Shown in pieces: positions 43,228-61,740 of a stretch of 64,000 bases of DNA. Under the pieces are notes generated by a model. That model did no database searches, was not told the DNA's origin, and worked only from the letters and a program-made list of their open reading frames with translations. Made by a program: the position numbers and the translations under genes. Location of the stretch: contig NZ_MSTI01000005.1 of assembly GCF_001949125.1 (NCBI RefSeq), positions 1 to 64,000 on the forward strand. The letters are read 5' to 3'. This DNA is from Deinococcus marmoris (GTDB lineage Bacteria > Deinococcota > Deinococci > Deinococcales > Deinococcaceae). Each line of letters starts with the position of its first letter. The first letter of the stretch is position 1.

Positions 43228-45303
43228 TTACGCCCTATTTCCGTCCTTGCCGAACAGCTCTCGCTCTAGTCGGTCACCGATGGGTCTGGCACGCTCGCCT
43301 GCAATATCGAAGACTGCCCTCAAGTCGTCAGCACCTGTTTTGTACCCACGGACCTTGAACTCCTTGAAAACAGACCTGCCCATGGCCATCACATCTTCCC
43401 TGAAGGTGCGGTCACCCAACAGCACCTTGATACCGCCCATCAGGGCCTTCTGTTCTGACCTGCCGGGCGCACTGCCGCGCTCGTAGAACAGTGCCGTCGC
43501 TGCCCCCAGCAGCACCGTGAAGCCGAAAACGGTGAAGGGATCCAGACCAAAGGTCAGGCCAGGGATGAGCTTGTACAGGGCCACTGTGGCGTGCTGGGCG
43601 GCAAAGCCGAAGCCCACGGTTCCCAGCAGTTTCAGGGCGGCGTCCTGGGTGATGCTCTGGCCGTAGAACTGCCCGATACGGACCACCAGCCAGATTTGCA
43701 TGGGCGTCAGGATGACGTTGTCGGCGAAGGGGATGGGCTGCATGGAAATGATGCCCCCCGCCGCCCCCACAATGGCGCTCAGCTTGAGGGCCTCAGCCCG
43801 TTTCTGGCGGCGTTCCTCCTCGGTTAAGTAGACAGCCTGCTTGAACTTCAGCTCGTCCTCCTGCACTTTCCGGCTGATTCTGGCCTCGTCAGCGGCACGC
43901 TGAGCTTCCGCTTCAGACATCGCCGCGTGACCCTGGGCCTGCCGGGCACTCTGGGCCGAATCCCTGGCACTGCTCTCAGCCTTGCCTGCACGCTCCCCAG
44001 CCACGTTGGCCATTTGCTTCGCGCCGGTGGCGTCGTCGAGAGCACGCCGAGCCCTCTGGTCTGCGCGTGTGGCCGTCTGACCCACCTTGTCCAACCGGGT
44101 TTCAAGCGCACCCACACGTGTCGCCAGTGCATCAAGTTCAGCCTGCAAGGGACTTAAGGCATCTCGCCGCACCACATCGGGGTCCAGGTAGGTTACGGCG
44201 TCTACCTGCCGCCGCTGCCGCTCCAGCTCCTCGACTTTCGCTATCAGGCCGTTGATGGTCTGGTGCATCACCTCGTTGTCGTGTGTGCTGGGAAGGCCCA
44301 TCAGTGCCCCGATGGTCTGCCGGGTCTGCGCCAGCTCGCCTTCGAGGTTCGCCAAACGCTGCTCAGCACCCTGCGCCAGCTCCAGCACGGCCTCCACGTC
44401 ACTGCGCACACGGTCCATCTCGGCGCTGAGCAACTCCTGAATACGCTCCTCACTGACCTGCGGACGCACCAGAAAGACGTGCATGACCAGCAGTTCGGTG
44501 GTGGCCTTGAAGGTGGCACCGGGCAGCACGCGCAGTTCGGGGAGGCTGGGAACCGTGACCTCGAACGCTTCCAGGGGCATCCCTTGCAGCTCAAAGGCCC
44601 CGTTCCCATCCGTCGTGGTCTCGAAAACCTGTCTGGTGCTGAGGGTGGTCAGGCACAGCGCCGTGTTTTGCAGCCGCTCGCGGTTATCCAGAAGCAGTGC
44701 AACTCCCTGGGTGGTGAGCTGGCCCAGCGGCTTGGCCCCGAAATGACGGCGGAAGTGTTCGGCATCCATGTCGGTGATGCACTCGGTCATCTTCTCTTCC
44801 CGGCGGCGCAGCAGCGCCTCCAGATAATCCAGCCCGTGGATGACCTTGGCCCACCCGGCGTCGTGCCAGTCCTGAGTGGGCATGGGATGGGCCTCATTGC
44901 CTACCCGGTTAGCGGGGTTGAGTGTTTCCAGCACCACCCAGGGGAGAGTGAGGTCACGCAACTGGGCGAACTTACCAGTCAGAACCTCCTGAAAAGCTTT
45001 GGTGCTGTTACACACCTGTTCTGAGGGGGATTCGCCGCCCCGCACCCCGTTGCGGTCCTCACGTCCTCCGCTCAGCCAGCGGCTGTCGGACACGACAGTC
45101 ACAGGTGCCTTGCGCTGTTTGAATTCCAGCACATGAATGGCCCGCTGCGTGATGACCACGGCGTCCAGTTCACGCGCGGTCTTGCCGTTCAGTGGGCGCA
45201 GATTCAGGACGATGTCCCAGGCTTTCGGGAGTCGCCGCAGCGCGTCCAGCGTGCTGGGCTTAAGGTCCATAACGCCATTGTTGGCGTAATACAGTCTTGC
45301 CAT
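43228..45303 (-). CDS. NERD nuclease fused to a coiled coil and a DUF697-like membrane domain
   Basis: The 691-residue protein has an N-terminal NERD domain (about 20-130) with the nuclease spacing D47 (ARELDAVVI), E60 and K62 (VLEFKQ), of the PD-(D/E)xK type. A beta-sandwich-like part (about 215-275), then a long coiled coil (about 285-505) follow. The C-terminal region (about 505-620: GGIISMQPIPFADNVILTPM, IWLVVRIGQFYG) resembles DUF697, which has membrane-embedded hairpins in Era-like GTPase fusions. It is likely anchored to the inner membrane with the nuclease in the cytoplasm. I know no characterised protein with this order of domains. Confidence 0.75.
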   Translation of the reverse strand: MARLYYANNGVMDLKPSTLDALRRLPKAWDIVLNLRPLNGKTARELDAVVITQRAIHVLEFKQRKAPVTVVSDSRWLSGGREDRNGVRGGESPSEQVCNSTKAFQEVLTGKFAQLRDLTLPWVVLETLNPANRVGNEAHPMPTQDWHDAGWAKVIHGLDYLEALLRRREEKMTECITDMDAEHFRRHFGAKPLGQLTTQGVALLLDNRERLQNTALCLTTLSTRQVFETTTDGNGAFELQGMPLEAFEVTVPSLPELRVLPGATFKATTELLVMHVFLVRPQVSEERIQELLSAEMDRVRSDVEAVLELAQGAEQRLANLEGELAQTRQTIGALMGLPSTHDNEVMHQTINGLIAKVEELERQRRQVDAVTYLDPDVVRRDALSPLQAELDALATRVGALETRLDKVGQTATRADQRARRALDDATGAKQMANVAGERAGKAESSARDSAQSARQAQGHAAMSEAEAQRAADEARISRKVQEDELKFKQAVYLTEEERRQKRAEALKLSAIVGAAGGIISMQPIPFADNVILTPMQIWLVVRIGQFYGQSITQDAALKLLGTVGFGFAAQHATVALYKLIPGLTFGLDPFTVFGFTVLLGAATALFYERGSAPGRSEQKALMGGIKVLLGDRTFREDVMAMGRSVFKEFKVRGYKTGADDLRAVFDIAGERARPIGDRLERELFGKDGNRA

Positions 45304-45372
45304 CCTTGTTCCTCCGTTACCAGCCCAGCCTGTGGTGGGACAGGCTGGGCTGTTTATTTAGGGACTTAAAGC

Positions 45373-45771
45373 TCATGGCTGTTGCTCTATCCCAGTTTCT
45401 AGGGCAGGCCGTCTGGGGTCCAGCAGCCGCTTGAACACCAGCACAGCCCGGTCAGCGCGGATGTTTGGCTGAAGCCCGGTGACGTACTGCGAGTTGCTAA
45501 AGTTGGTGTGGGTGGTTTCCAGCTCGGTGATGGTGGACACCAGTTCCCAGCCCTGGAGGCTCAGAGCCGCGAGCTGTGCATCATTCAATTCGATGTCCTG
45601 GTCACTGGCTGACGTGACCCTTCCCTGGCCGGAGATGGGAAGGCTCATGTACTCCCACTGGGCTGGGACAGCGGGTGGTTGTGGTTGGACCGCCTCGGCC
45701 ACCGTCATGCCCACGAAGACCAGGACGGACAGAGTCAGGAAGGTCAAAAGGGTTAGCTTCAACTTTTCCAT
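45373..45771 (-). CDS. Exported or anchored hypothetical protein
   Basis: The 132-residue protein begins with a hydrophobic segment (about 5-24) that may be a signal peptide or anchor. The rest (QWEYMSLPI, LSLQGWELVSTITELE) resembles the small DUF4177-like fold in which a QWEY strand precedes a GWELV strand. Function unknown. It is island cargo upstream of the right end. Confidence 0.65.
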   Translation of the reverse strand: MEKLKLTLLTFLTLSVLVFVGMTVAEAVQPQPPAVPAQWEYMSLPISGQGRVTSASDQDIELNDAQLAALSLQGWELVSTITELETTHTNFSNSQYVTGLQPNIRADRAVLVFKRLLDPRRPALETGIEQQP

Positions 45772-46072
45772 GGTTGACCCCTAGCGGTTGTTGTCATGGC
45801 GCGAACAGCGTCGGTGCCGGGTGCGCGTCGCTTCATCGGAGACCGGGCATCAAGCGACAACCTCCTGAGTCCGTCCACCGAGGCCGGTAGGACGCATGCA
45901 GAGCGAGATGTTAGGCCAAAGGGCGTTGAAGCTGGGCGGCCTATTTCAGTAGCCAGGGTGAAGCTGAAGGTCAATGGGCGTTTGGGTTCAGTCACAAACC
46001 CACCTCGTCAATGTCATGTCAAAAGTCTGGGAAACCGTGTAGGACGCAATTCTCACATTCTCCAATATTGGG
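45772..46072. other. Gene-free gap
   Basis: About 300 bases before the small gene at 46073. No credible reading frame, tRNA or strong hairpin was seen. Confidence 0.5.
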
Positions 46073-46345
46073 TTAGTTACCGGTCCAGTCGTCGGGCCGG
46101 GACAGCACTACCAACTCGGGGTACTGGACCTCGAAGAGCGTGCGCCGAGCGAGGTGGTCACGGAACATCTTCTCCAGACGTTCGGTCTCGCCGTCCTCCA
46201 GCTCATCGGCGTTGAGGGGCGCGAGGAGGAGGCTTAGAGCGTTGAGGTTGCTCAGGACTTGCAGGTACGCCATGCCGTCCTTGGCCGGAATGGCACTGTC
46301 AACTAGGCGGGCGCGGGTGCGTTCAACATCGGTGAAATACATCAT
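46073..46345 (-). CDS. Small hypothetical protein at the island's right end
   Basis: The 90-residue protein is helical and acidic (LNADELEDGETERLEKMFRDHL). GGAGG seven bases before ATG 46345 sets the start over the longer frame to 46471. It is the last island gene before the att repeat. No family is recognised. Confidence 0.6.
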   Translation of the reverse strand: MMYFTDVERTRARLVDSAIPAKDGMAYLQVLSNLNALSLLLAPLNADELEDGETERLEKMFRDHLARRTLFEVQYPELVVLSRPDDWTGN

Positions 46346-46366
46346 GGGGATTCCTCCAAAAGGAAA

Positions 46367-46398
46367 GCCCCCAGCGCACCGTGAGGGTGGCTGGGGGC
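46367..46398 (-). promoter_or_regulatory. Leader hairpin before the small right-end gene
   Basis: GCCCCCAGC (46367-46375) and GCTGGGGGC (46390-46398) form a perfect 9-bp stem. On the minus strand it is followed by TTTCCTTTT and then the GGAGG of the gene, so it may act as an attenuator or as a terminator of upstream readthrough. Confidence 0.5.
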
Positions 46399-46586
46399 GG
46401 GAAGGGACTGAGCCGATGCCAGGGGAGCGTTGGGTCATCTCATGAGACCTTACTTGCGTCTGGCACGGCAAAACTGTATATTCTGGGTGTTCGGGTTCTG
46501 AAGTTGGGAGCGTGGTGTCAGACCAGCGCGGGGATTGGATAAAGTGCGTCCTGGACAGTGTTCAGGTGGTTTGAGCGCAGCCACGT

Positions 46587-46710
46587 GCCTGATAAGCGTG
46601 AGGTCCCCAGTTCAAGTCTGGGCATCCGCACCAAACACAAGAGAACCCCGTCCAGTACGGGGTTTTTTCGTTTTCAGAAATCCAGCCCGGACACCGGAAA
46701 CGCCTGCATA
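46587..46710 (+). repeat. Right attachment repeat (attR) with tRNA-Ile 3' fragment
   Basis: This copies 24352-24475 with one mismatch. Bases 46587-46633 are the 3' 47 bases of tRNA-Ile ending in CCA; the 5' half is absent, so it is not a working tRNA. The terminator copy is at 46644-46668. A few bases beyond, GTGTGGGGCCATATGCACGG resembles the last iteron plus the bases before the integrase start, so similarity continues past the 124-bp core. Confidence 0.9.
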
Positions 46711-46795
46711 CTGGCAGGGGGTGTGGGGCCATATGCACGGAGAGGAGGAGAAGCCGTCCCTCACTTCTCCTCCCCCATAGCTCTAGCTATTGCTG
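46711..46795. other. Chromosomal junction right of the island
   Basis: About 85 bases between attR and the gltD stop codon. It carries a vestige of an iteron and GAGGAGGAGAAG but no gene; it continues the gene-poor stretch that begins at 46346. Confidence 0.5.
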
Positions 46796-48262
46796 CTACC
46801 TCGGCAGGACGCTCGTCCCCATCAAATACTGATCCATCGCCCGCGCCGCCTGCCGTCCCTCGCGGATGGCCCAGACCACCAGACTCTGCCCGCGCCGCAT
46901 GTCGCCCGCAGCAAACACGCCGGGGAGGTTGGTGACGTAGCCGCCTTCCTCCTCCGTCCCAGCCAGAGCGTTGCCGCGCGTGTCCTTGTGGATGCCGAAG
47001 GCGTCGATCACGCTGCCCACCGGGCTGACGAAGCCCATCGCCAGCAGCACCAGTTCCGCCGGATGGATTTCCTCGCTGCCCTCGATTTCCTTGAGGTGGC
47101 CGTCCACCAGTTCAATCCGCACGGTCTTGACACCCGTGAGCTTGCCCCCCTTGCCCACAAATTCCTTGGTGGCAATCGCAAATTCGCGGGTGACGCCTTC
47201 CTCGTGGCTGGAGCTGGTGCGGAGCTTGAGGGGCCAGTAGGGCCAGACCAGCGGCTTGTTCTCGTGTTCGGGCGGTTGAGGCATCACCTCGAACTGGGTC
47301 ACCCCTGCCGCGCCGTGGCGGTTGCTGGTGCCGACGCAATCGCTGCCCGTATCGCCGCCGCCGATCACCACAACGTGTTTGCCCCCCGCGCGCAGTTGCT
47401 TCTTGAGTTTGTCGCCCGCATTCACGCGGTTCTGGCCTGGCAGGAATTCCATCGCAAAATGCACGCCGTCCAGCTCGCGGCCCGGCACCGGCAGATCGCG
47501 GGGCTGTTCCGCGCCGCCCGACAGCAGCACGGCATCGAATTCGGCGCGCAGTTCTTCGGGGGTCACCGTCTGCTTGGCGAGGTTGGTCACCGTGCTTTTC
47601 TTATCCCACGCGCCCACCAGCACCCCGGTTCGGAAGGTGACGCCCTCGGCCTCCATCTGCTCGACGCGGCGGTCAATGTGGTGCTTTTCCATCTTGAAAT
47701 CGGGGATGCCGTAGCGCAGCAGGCCGCCCACGCGGTCATTCTTCTCGAACACGGTCACGGCGTGTCCAGCGCGGGCGAGTTGCTGCGCCGCCGCCAGTCC
47801 CGCCGGGCCGCTGCCGATCACGGCCACCGTCTTGCCGGTCTTCACCTGCGGCGGCTGTGGCCTGACCCAGCCCTCCTGCCACGCGCGCTCGATGATCGCC
47901 AGCTCGATGGACTTGATGCCCACCGGATCGTCGTTGATGTTCAGCGTGCAGGCGGCCTCGCACGGCGCAGGGCAGATGCGGCCCGTGAACTCCGGGAAAT
48001 TGTTGGTGCTGTGCAGCGTTTCGATGGCCGAGAGCCAGTCGTTCTCGTACACCAGATTGTTGAAATCGGGAATGATGTTGTTGACCGGGCAGCCGTTGTT
48101 GCAAAACGGAATGCCGCAGTCCATGCAGCGCACCGCCTGTTTCTGGGCAGAGTCGCCCGCCAGCGGCAGAACGAATTCAGCGTAATTCTTGAGACGGGCA
48201 TCGACGGGTTGATACTTCTCTTTGACGCGGGGCTGTTCGAGAAAGCCGGTGATTTTGCTCAT
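46796..48262 (-). CDS. gltD: Glutamate synthase small subunit (NADPH)
   Basis: Transfers electrons from NADPH to the large subunit for glutamate synthesis from glutamine and 2-oxoglutarate. The N-terminal Fe-S region has [15 protein letters not shown] and CPAPCEAAC. The FAD site is [14 protein letters not shown] and the NADPH site [31 protein letters not shown] is the conserved end motif. At 488 residues it has normal length. GGAGGG before ATG 48262 sets the start over the longer frame to 48301. It is in the gltB operon, downstream, with one small gene between. Confidence 0.96.
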   Translation of the reverse strand: MSKITGFLEQPRVKEKYQPVDARLKNYAEFVLPLAGDSAQKQAVRCMDCGIPFCNNGCPVNNIIPDFNNLVYENDWLSAIETLHSTNNFPEFTGRICPAPCEAACTLNINDDPVGIKSIELAIIERAWQEGWVRPQPPQVKTGKTVAVIGSGPAGLAAAQQLARAGHAVTVFEKNDRVGGLLRYGIPDFKMEKHHIDRRVEQMEAEGVTFRTGVLVGAWDKKSTVTNLAKQTVTPEELRAEFDAVLLSGGAEQPRDLPVPGRELDGVHFAMEFLPGQNRVNAGDKLKKQLRAGGKHVVVIGGGDTGSDCVGTSNRHGAAGVTQFEVMPQPPEHENKPLVWPYWPLKLRTSSSHEEGVTREFAIATKEFVGKGGKLTGVKTVRIELVDGHLKEIEGSEEIHPAELVLLAMGFVSPVGSVIDAFGIHKDTRGNALAGTEEEGGYVTNLPGVFAAGDMRRGQSLVVWAIREGRQAARAMDQYLMGTSVLPR

Positions 48263-48360
48263 TGGGATGCCCTCCAGGGGGTGTGGATGGGTGGATATCA
48301 AAGAAGACGGGAGCGTGGTGGGCGGCTAGAAGCTGGCAAGATTGCCGTGAATCTGAACGC

Positions 48361-48726
48361 TCAGTCCACGGGCGTGGGGAAGTCGACGAAACCGATGACG
48401 CGCCCCAGCAGACCTCCGCGCAACTCAATGATGTCTGTGCCGCCGGACACGCTGGCCCCGCCGACTGGCCCCATCAACCAGGAGAAACGCAGATACCCGT
48501 GATGCGCCTCTACGGGCCGTTCAGCCAGACTGAACCGTAGGCCGGGCAGATGGGTCTGCACCACGCCGATCATGTCTGAAATGCCCTGCTGGCCCTGGGC
48601 AGTCATCCGGGGATCAGCGTAGGTGGCGTCCCCGGTCAGCACTGCCTTCACCAGCGCGAGATGGCACTCGGCATCGGTCTCATTCCAGACGGCGATGTAC
48701 TGCTGCACAAGTTCGTGGTGATCCAT
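48361..48726 (-). CDS. NTF2/SnoaL-like protein
   Basis: The 121-residue protein matches the cone-shaped NTF2-like fold (HHELVQQYIAVWNETDAE at the start, then ATYADPRMTAQGQQGIS and GFVDFPTP at the end). Members include polyketide cyclases and small-molecule-binding enzymes; no catalytic set can be assigned. GGAGGG four bases before ATG 48726 sets the start. It is inserted between gltB (11 bases after its stop) and gltD. Confidence 0.85.
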   Translation of the reverse strand: MDHHELVQQYIAVWNETDAECHLALVKAVLTGDATYADPRMTAQGQQGISDMIGVVQTHLPGLRFSLAERPVEAHHGYLRFSWLMGPVGGASVSGGTDIIELRGGLLGRVIGFVDFPTPVD

Positions 48727-48737
48727 ACGGCCCTCCA

Positions 48738-53573
<4,836 letters not shown>

Positions 53574-53651
53574 AGGGGCACGCTCCTGTGGCTGGGAATG
53601 ACAGCCCCGCCTGACGCAGCGAGGTCTTCATGGATTCACCATACAGTGGGG

Positions 53652-53665
53652 TGCATTTTCATGCA
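53652..53665 (-). promoter_or_regulatory. Palindrome upstream of gltB
   Basis: TGCAT-TTTC-ATGCA is a perfect inverted repeat 79 bases before the gltB start, with TTATAA (53673-53678 region) further upstream on the minus strand as a possible -10. It is a candidate operator for nitrogen or amino-acid control; the regulator is unknown. Confidence 0.4.
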
Positions 53666-53855
53666 GAACCTTGTTTATAACGCGCCCAGCACACATTCGG
53701 CCTGTCGGATGCCAGGTGGCGGCCAGCCTGGGCCTCCTGCCCACGAAGAGCGGCAACTCCGGGCGAAACGGGCTTACGCCTGGGTCAACGACAAACCCTG
53801 GGCTACCTGCAGAAGAAAAGTGCTTCCCGCCGTTAATCGAAGACGACAGTCGAAA

Positions 53856-53881
53856 GCCCCCCAGCACAAGAACTGGAGGGC
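53856..53881 (-). terminator. Terminator of the lipoprotein gene
   Basis: On the minus strand GCCCTCCAG pairs with CTGGGGGGC around an 8-base loop and is followed by TTT, about 50 bases after the stop codon at 53930. Confidence 0.65.
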
Positions 53882-53929
53882 CTGGAATCAGGATGAGCCG
53901 GATGGTCGGCTCCCCCCTCACCCGGAGGG

Positions 53930-55048
53930 TTACTTCGCGGCAGCGGGCGGCACCAGCCAGATCACCGCGCGGGCATCGTTCAGGTCCGTCAGCAGCACGC
54001 GGGGAGTGAAGTTGCCCGATTGCAGGCCCAGCGCCGTGTTGTAGCGGGTCAGGGTGCTGGCGGTCAGGGTGTACAGATTGCCGTCGGGGGCCAGGGTGAT
54101 GTCGCGCAGGTCGGCCACGGACGTCACGGTGGAGGCCGCCCGACTGGTGTTGCCGTCCCAGACCAGCAGCGGCTGGGTATTCTGGTTGCTCAGGACATTG
54201 CTGCGCCACGCCGCCAGCAGATTCTGGCTTCCGGCGGTGCCGCTCCACAGGCGGTCATACCGCCTTGCCGCGAAGGCGGCCAGCGCCACGCCGTCTGGAA
54301 TGCCCGTGGCCGACAACCTCTGTACCCCGCTGTCCGTGGCAGCCAGCAGATCGGCGTTATAGGCCACCAGATCGCGGATGGCGGGGGTGGGGAGCGGATC
54401 GCTGACCACGGCCACCGTGTCGCCCACGTTCTGGAGCGCGGCGCGCAGGACCTCGCTGCCGCCGCCCAGGCGCGGGCGGGCCACCACGCCCACGTCTCCG
54501 CTCACGGCCAGCCGCACGGGCGGCACATCGGTTCCCGGTGCGGGCGGTAGAAAGGTAGGCAGCGGGGCGGTCCAGATCAGGGTGCCAGCCGCGCTGTACA
54601 GCGCCAGTTGCTGCGGGCCGTTGGGGCACTGGCTCAGGGTCAGCAGGCGGTCCCGCGCGGCGCTGCTGGCCGTCTGGATCAGACAGACGGGTGTGAACGG
54701 CGGCGCGGCGAAGGACTGGGGATCGGCCAGGGCGCTGCTCCGGCTCTCGATCCCGGTTTTCAGCGTCAGGGCCAGCCGTTGACCGCTGGGCAGCGAGGTG
54801 AGAGTCACGCCGTCGGTCACGGGCACGGGCTGGTCGGCGTTGACGGGTGCGGAGCTGCTGTCGGCGTTGGGCGTCACCGTCCGCAACGTCGCGCCGCCGT
54901 CTGTGAGCAGGGCCACGCGCAGGGCCACCTGCGGCTCCTCGGTGCCGGTGCAGGCCACCAGCAGGGCCGGGGTCAGGCACAGGGCAGACAGACGGGTCAG
55001 TGGTCTGGGCAGTGGCGATCTGGGCAGTGATGGTCTGAGGGGTTTCAT
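53930..55048 (-). CDS. Lipoprotein of unknown function, predicted beta-propeller
   Basis: The 372-residue protein has a signal with lipobox-like ALLVAC (C32). Repeated patterns of short strands with ADLRDITLAPDGNLYTLT and DLLAATDSGVQRLS suggest a beta-propeller like those of NHL or WD-type surface proteins. No catalytic motif is seen. AAGGAGG three bases before ATG 55048 sets the start over the longer frame to 55120. Confidence 0.75.
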   Translation of the reverse strand: MKPLRPSLPRSPLPRPLTRLSALCLTPALLVACTGTEEPQVALRVALLTDGGATLRTVTPNADSSSAPVNADQPVPVTDGVTLTSLPSGQRLALTLKTGIESRSSALADPQSFAAPPFTPVCLIQTASSAARDRLLTLSQCPNGPQQLALYSAAGTLIWTAPLPTFLPPAPGTDVPPVRLAVSGDVGVVARPRLGGGSEVLRAALQNVGDTVAVVSDPLPTPAIRDLVAYNADLLAATDSGVQRLSATGIPDGVALAAFAARRYDRLWSGTAGSQNLLAAWRSNVLSNQNTQPLLVWDGNTSRAASTVTSVADLRDITLAPDGNLYTLTASTLTRYNTALGLQSGNFTPRVLLTDLNDARAVIWLVPPAAAK

Positions 55049-55177
55049 GGGCCTCCTTCGGGAGTAGTGGGTAAGAGTGTCGTGGGAAAGGGTTTGGCCC
55101 GCGTCGGTGACGGCCTGCACGGTAGTTCCCCCATCCCAGCGGCCAGTTTCCAGAAAGAGGAAACTTCTCTCCGGCGC

Positions 55178-59808
<4,631 letters not shown>

Positions 59809-59819
59809 CGTTGAGGCCG

Positions 59820-59825
59820 AGTATA
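59820..59825 (-). promoter_or_regulatory. -10 box of the SpoIID-LptD operon
   Basis: TATACT reads on the minus strand eleven bases before ATG 59808. No clear -35 and no ribosome-binding site lie between. Confidence 0.45.
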
Positions 59826-59899
59826 AACACCCTGTATGTGCGCCCCTGCCAGGACGGTGTGAGAAGCCTCCAGTTCAGGGGCGCGCAGCGCGCGGCATC

Positions 59900-61132
59900 A
59901 TGGCGGGTATGAACACCGTTTCACCCTCTTCCGCCCCGGCCTCTGCCCCAGGTCAGGCTGCTCCGGGTCAGACCACCTCCGGTCAGGTCTGGGCGCACGT
60001 CGGTCAGCCCTTCGCGCCCCGCTCCTACGACGTGGTGGTGCTGGGCGCGGGCCGCATGGGATCGGCCTTCGCCTTTTACCTGCGGGGGCTGGCTCCCCAC
60101 CTCTCCCTGTTGCTGCTGGAGGAAGGTGGTCTGCCCAACGAGGACGGCGCAACCCTGCTGGCCCCCGGCGTGTGGACCGCGCGGGGCGTGCCGGAGAACC
60201 GCAAAGCCGAGGCCGACTGGACCCGTGAGCAACTGGAAACGGCGTTTGGCGACATCAGTTTTCAGGCCCGCCCGCTGATCGAACTGTTCGCAGAGGATGG
60301 GCCAGAGCGGACGCCCGCTGCCGAAGCGCTGGCCCCCCACCCGGACGCGCTGGCGATGGTGGATGTGACCGCCCTGCCCTTCGCGCACACCGACGCCGGA
60401 GCCGCCACCTACCGCCCCGGCGCGCTGGCCCTGGCCGCCGCGCAGATGGCAGTGAAGTCGGGCGCGGACCTGATGCTCAATGCCCGCGCCCACGCCGTAT
60501 CCGCAGGTGAGGTTGTGATCGAACGGCTGAGCGTGACCAACACCCACCAGATCGTCGTCCACGAAACCCACCGCCTGCGCGCTGGAACGCTGGTGCTGGC
60601 GCTGGGCGCGGACGGCCCGCACGCGGCGGAACATGATCTGGGCGTCCACACCACCCACGCCCGCGCCTACCGCCAGACGCCACGCCTGAATGTCCCCAGC
60701 ACCGACGACACACCCACCCTGCGCGCCGCTGGCCTGACCCTGCGCCCGCAGAACGGCGGCTTCACCCTGATTCCGGCGGTCCACCACCGCGATCCGCACG
60801 GTTACGTGCCCACGGGCGGTCACCTGACTGGCGTGCCCACCGGCCTGCGCCGCGAGACGCTGGAGGATCTGGTGGCCCTGATGGACGCCCTGCCGCCCCT
60901 GGGAACGGAGGCGCTGGGGCTGGGCCGCAGCATCAGCGACATTCCCGGCGCGTGGCTGGCCTTGCCGGGTGGACGGGCGGACGGGCTGCCCCTGCACCAG
61001 ACGCTGACGGACGGCGTTCACCTGCTGCTGGGCGGCCCGCACGCCGACACGCTGGGGCTGGCGGTGACCTACGATCTGGCAGCGGCGGTGGCCGGGGTGG
61101 AGGAGAGGCCGTGGGAGAATGCGCCGGTTTGA
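59900..61132 (+). CDS. FAD-dependent oxidoreductase (DadA/glycine oxidase-like)
   Basis: The protein has a Rossmann FAD motif DVVVLGAGRMGSAFAF after a Pro/Ala-rich leader, and LEEGGLPNEDGAT as the second strand. The later body (VLALGADGPHAAE, GFTLIPAVHHRDP, LLLGGPHADTLGLAVTYDLA) fits the D-amino-acid/glycine oxidase family. It is probably a flavin oxidoreductase acting on amines or amino acids; substrate unknown. Start is uncertain between ATG 59900 and ATG 59909, neither with a strong binding site. Confidence 0.8.
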   Translation: MAGMNTVSPSSAPASAPGQAAPGQTTSGQVWAHVGQPFAPRSYDVVVLGAGRMGSAFAFYLRGLAPHLSLLLLEEGGLPNEDGATLLAPGVWTARGVPENRKAEADWTREQLETAFGDISFQARPLIELFAEDGPERTPAAEALAPHPDALAMVDVTALPFAHTDAGAATYRPGALALAAAQMAVKSGADLMLNARAHAVSAGEVVIERLSVTNTHQIVVHETHRLRAGTLVLALGADGPHAAEHDLGVHTTHARAYRQTPRLNVPSTDDTPTLRAAGLTLRPQNGGFTLIPAVHHRDPHGYVPTGGHLTGVPTGLRRETLEDLVALMDALPPLGTEALGLGRSISDIPGAWLALPGGRADGLPLHQTLTDGVHLLLGGPHADTLGLAVTYDLAAAVAGVEERPWENAPV

Positions 61133-61248
61133 CATCTCTTCATCCTGGCCAGACTGTGCCTGTGGGTCTAACTCCCCGTTAACATACGGGGCTAAACTGC
61201 GTGCTAAGACGCTGCTCCGCACCCACGCGCCCCACAAGGAGACTTCCC

Positions 61249-61623
61249 ATGCCCAACATCGGCCCCGCAGAACTGATCGTGATTTTACTGGTTGCCCTGG
61301 TGGTCTTTGGCCCCCGCAAACTCCCCGAGCTGGGCAAGAGCCTGGGCGCGGGCCTGCGCGAGTTCCGCAAGAGTACCCAGAGCCTCAAGGACGAGCTGGA
61401 TGTCGGCCTGAACGACAAGGGCGCGCAGGCCGCCCCGATTCAGACCATCCATGCTTCGGTTCCGGCTCAGGCCGTATCGGCCCAGCCCGTGAGCGCCGCC
61501 GCCGTGACGCCGCAAGCCCAGGCTGCCGCCCCCGCCGCCGATGTTCTGGCCGAACCCGTGACCGCTGCACCTGTGACGGAAGCGGTCAATCTGGACAAAG
61601 AGAAGGAAACCGTTCAGGGCTGA
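61249..61623 (+). CDS. tatA: Sec-independent translocase protein TatA/TatE
   Basis: Forms the pore of the twin-arginine pathway that exports folded proteins. The 124-residue protein has one membrane helix (about 5-21, AELIVILLVALVVFG), the FGPRKLPELG hinge and an amphipathic helix (GLREFRKSTQSL), followed by a long Ala/Val/Pro-rich tail. AAGGAG at 61236-61241 sets ATG 61249. An inverted repeat CCCCGT-TAACAT-ACGGGG lies at 61174-61191 with TAAACT (61193-61198) just after, a likely promoter region. tatC is not in the window. Confidence 0.94.
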   Translation: MPNIGPAELIVILLVALVVFGPRKLPELGKSLGAGLREFRKSTQSLKDELDVGLNDKGAQAAPIQTIHASVPAQAVSAQPVSAAAVTPQAQAAAPAADVLAEPVTAAPVTEAVNLDKEKETVQG

Positions 61624-61644
61624 GCCTGCCCCCCTCCAGAATTC

Positions 61645-61669
61645 GCCGTCCCCAGGGGCGGCTTTTTTT
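61645..61669 (+). terminator. Terminator of tatA
   Basis: GCCGTCC (61645-61651) pairs with GGGCGGC (61656-61662) and is followed by seven T (61663-61669). Confidence 0.85.
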
Positions 61670-61695
61670 GCTGGGCCTCCGGTCATTTCTGCTAC

Positions 61696-61736
61696 GCTGA
61701 CCGCCGTGTCGTTTTCCTCCTTTTCTGGCGGTCAGC
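61696..61736 (+). promoter_or_regulatory. Hairpin immediately before comM
   Basis: GCTGACCGCC (61696-61705) and GGCGGTCAGC (61727-61736) form a perfect 10-bp stem that ends four bases before the ATG. The 21-base loop is pyrimidine-rich and contains CCTCC, like the anti-Shine-Dalgarno sequence. No purine-rich binding site is available. Confidence 0.6.
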
Positions 61737-61740
61737 CCTG

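Larger units (their letters stand above)
53574..53929. other. Upstream region of gltB and 3' region of the lipoprotein gene
   Basis: A 356-base gap with no gene. It holds the palindrome at 53652-53665 toward gltB and the terminator at 53856-53881 of the lipoprotein gene; the middle shows nothing recognised. Confidence 0.6.

Noticed and set aside
46587..46633. Second tRNA-Ile gene
   Set aside because: The 5' half is missing; the bases before it do not restore an acceptor stem or D-arm, so it is an att remnant.
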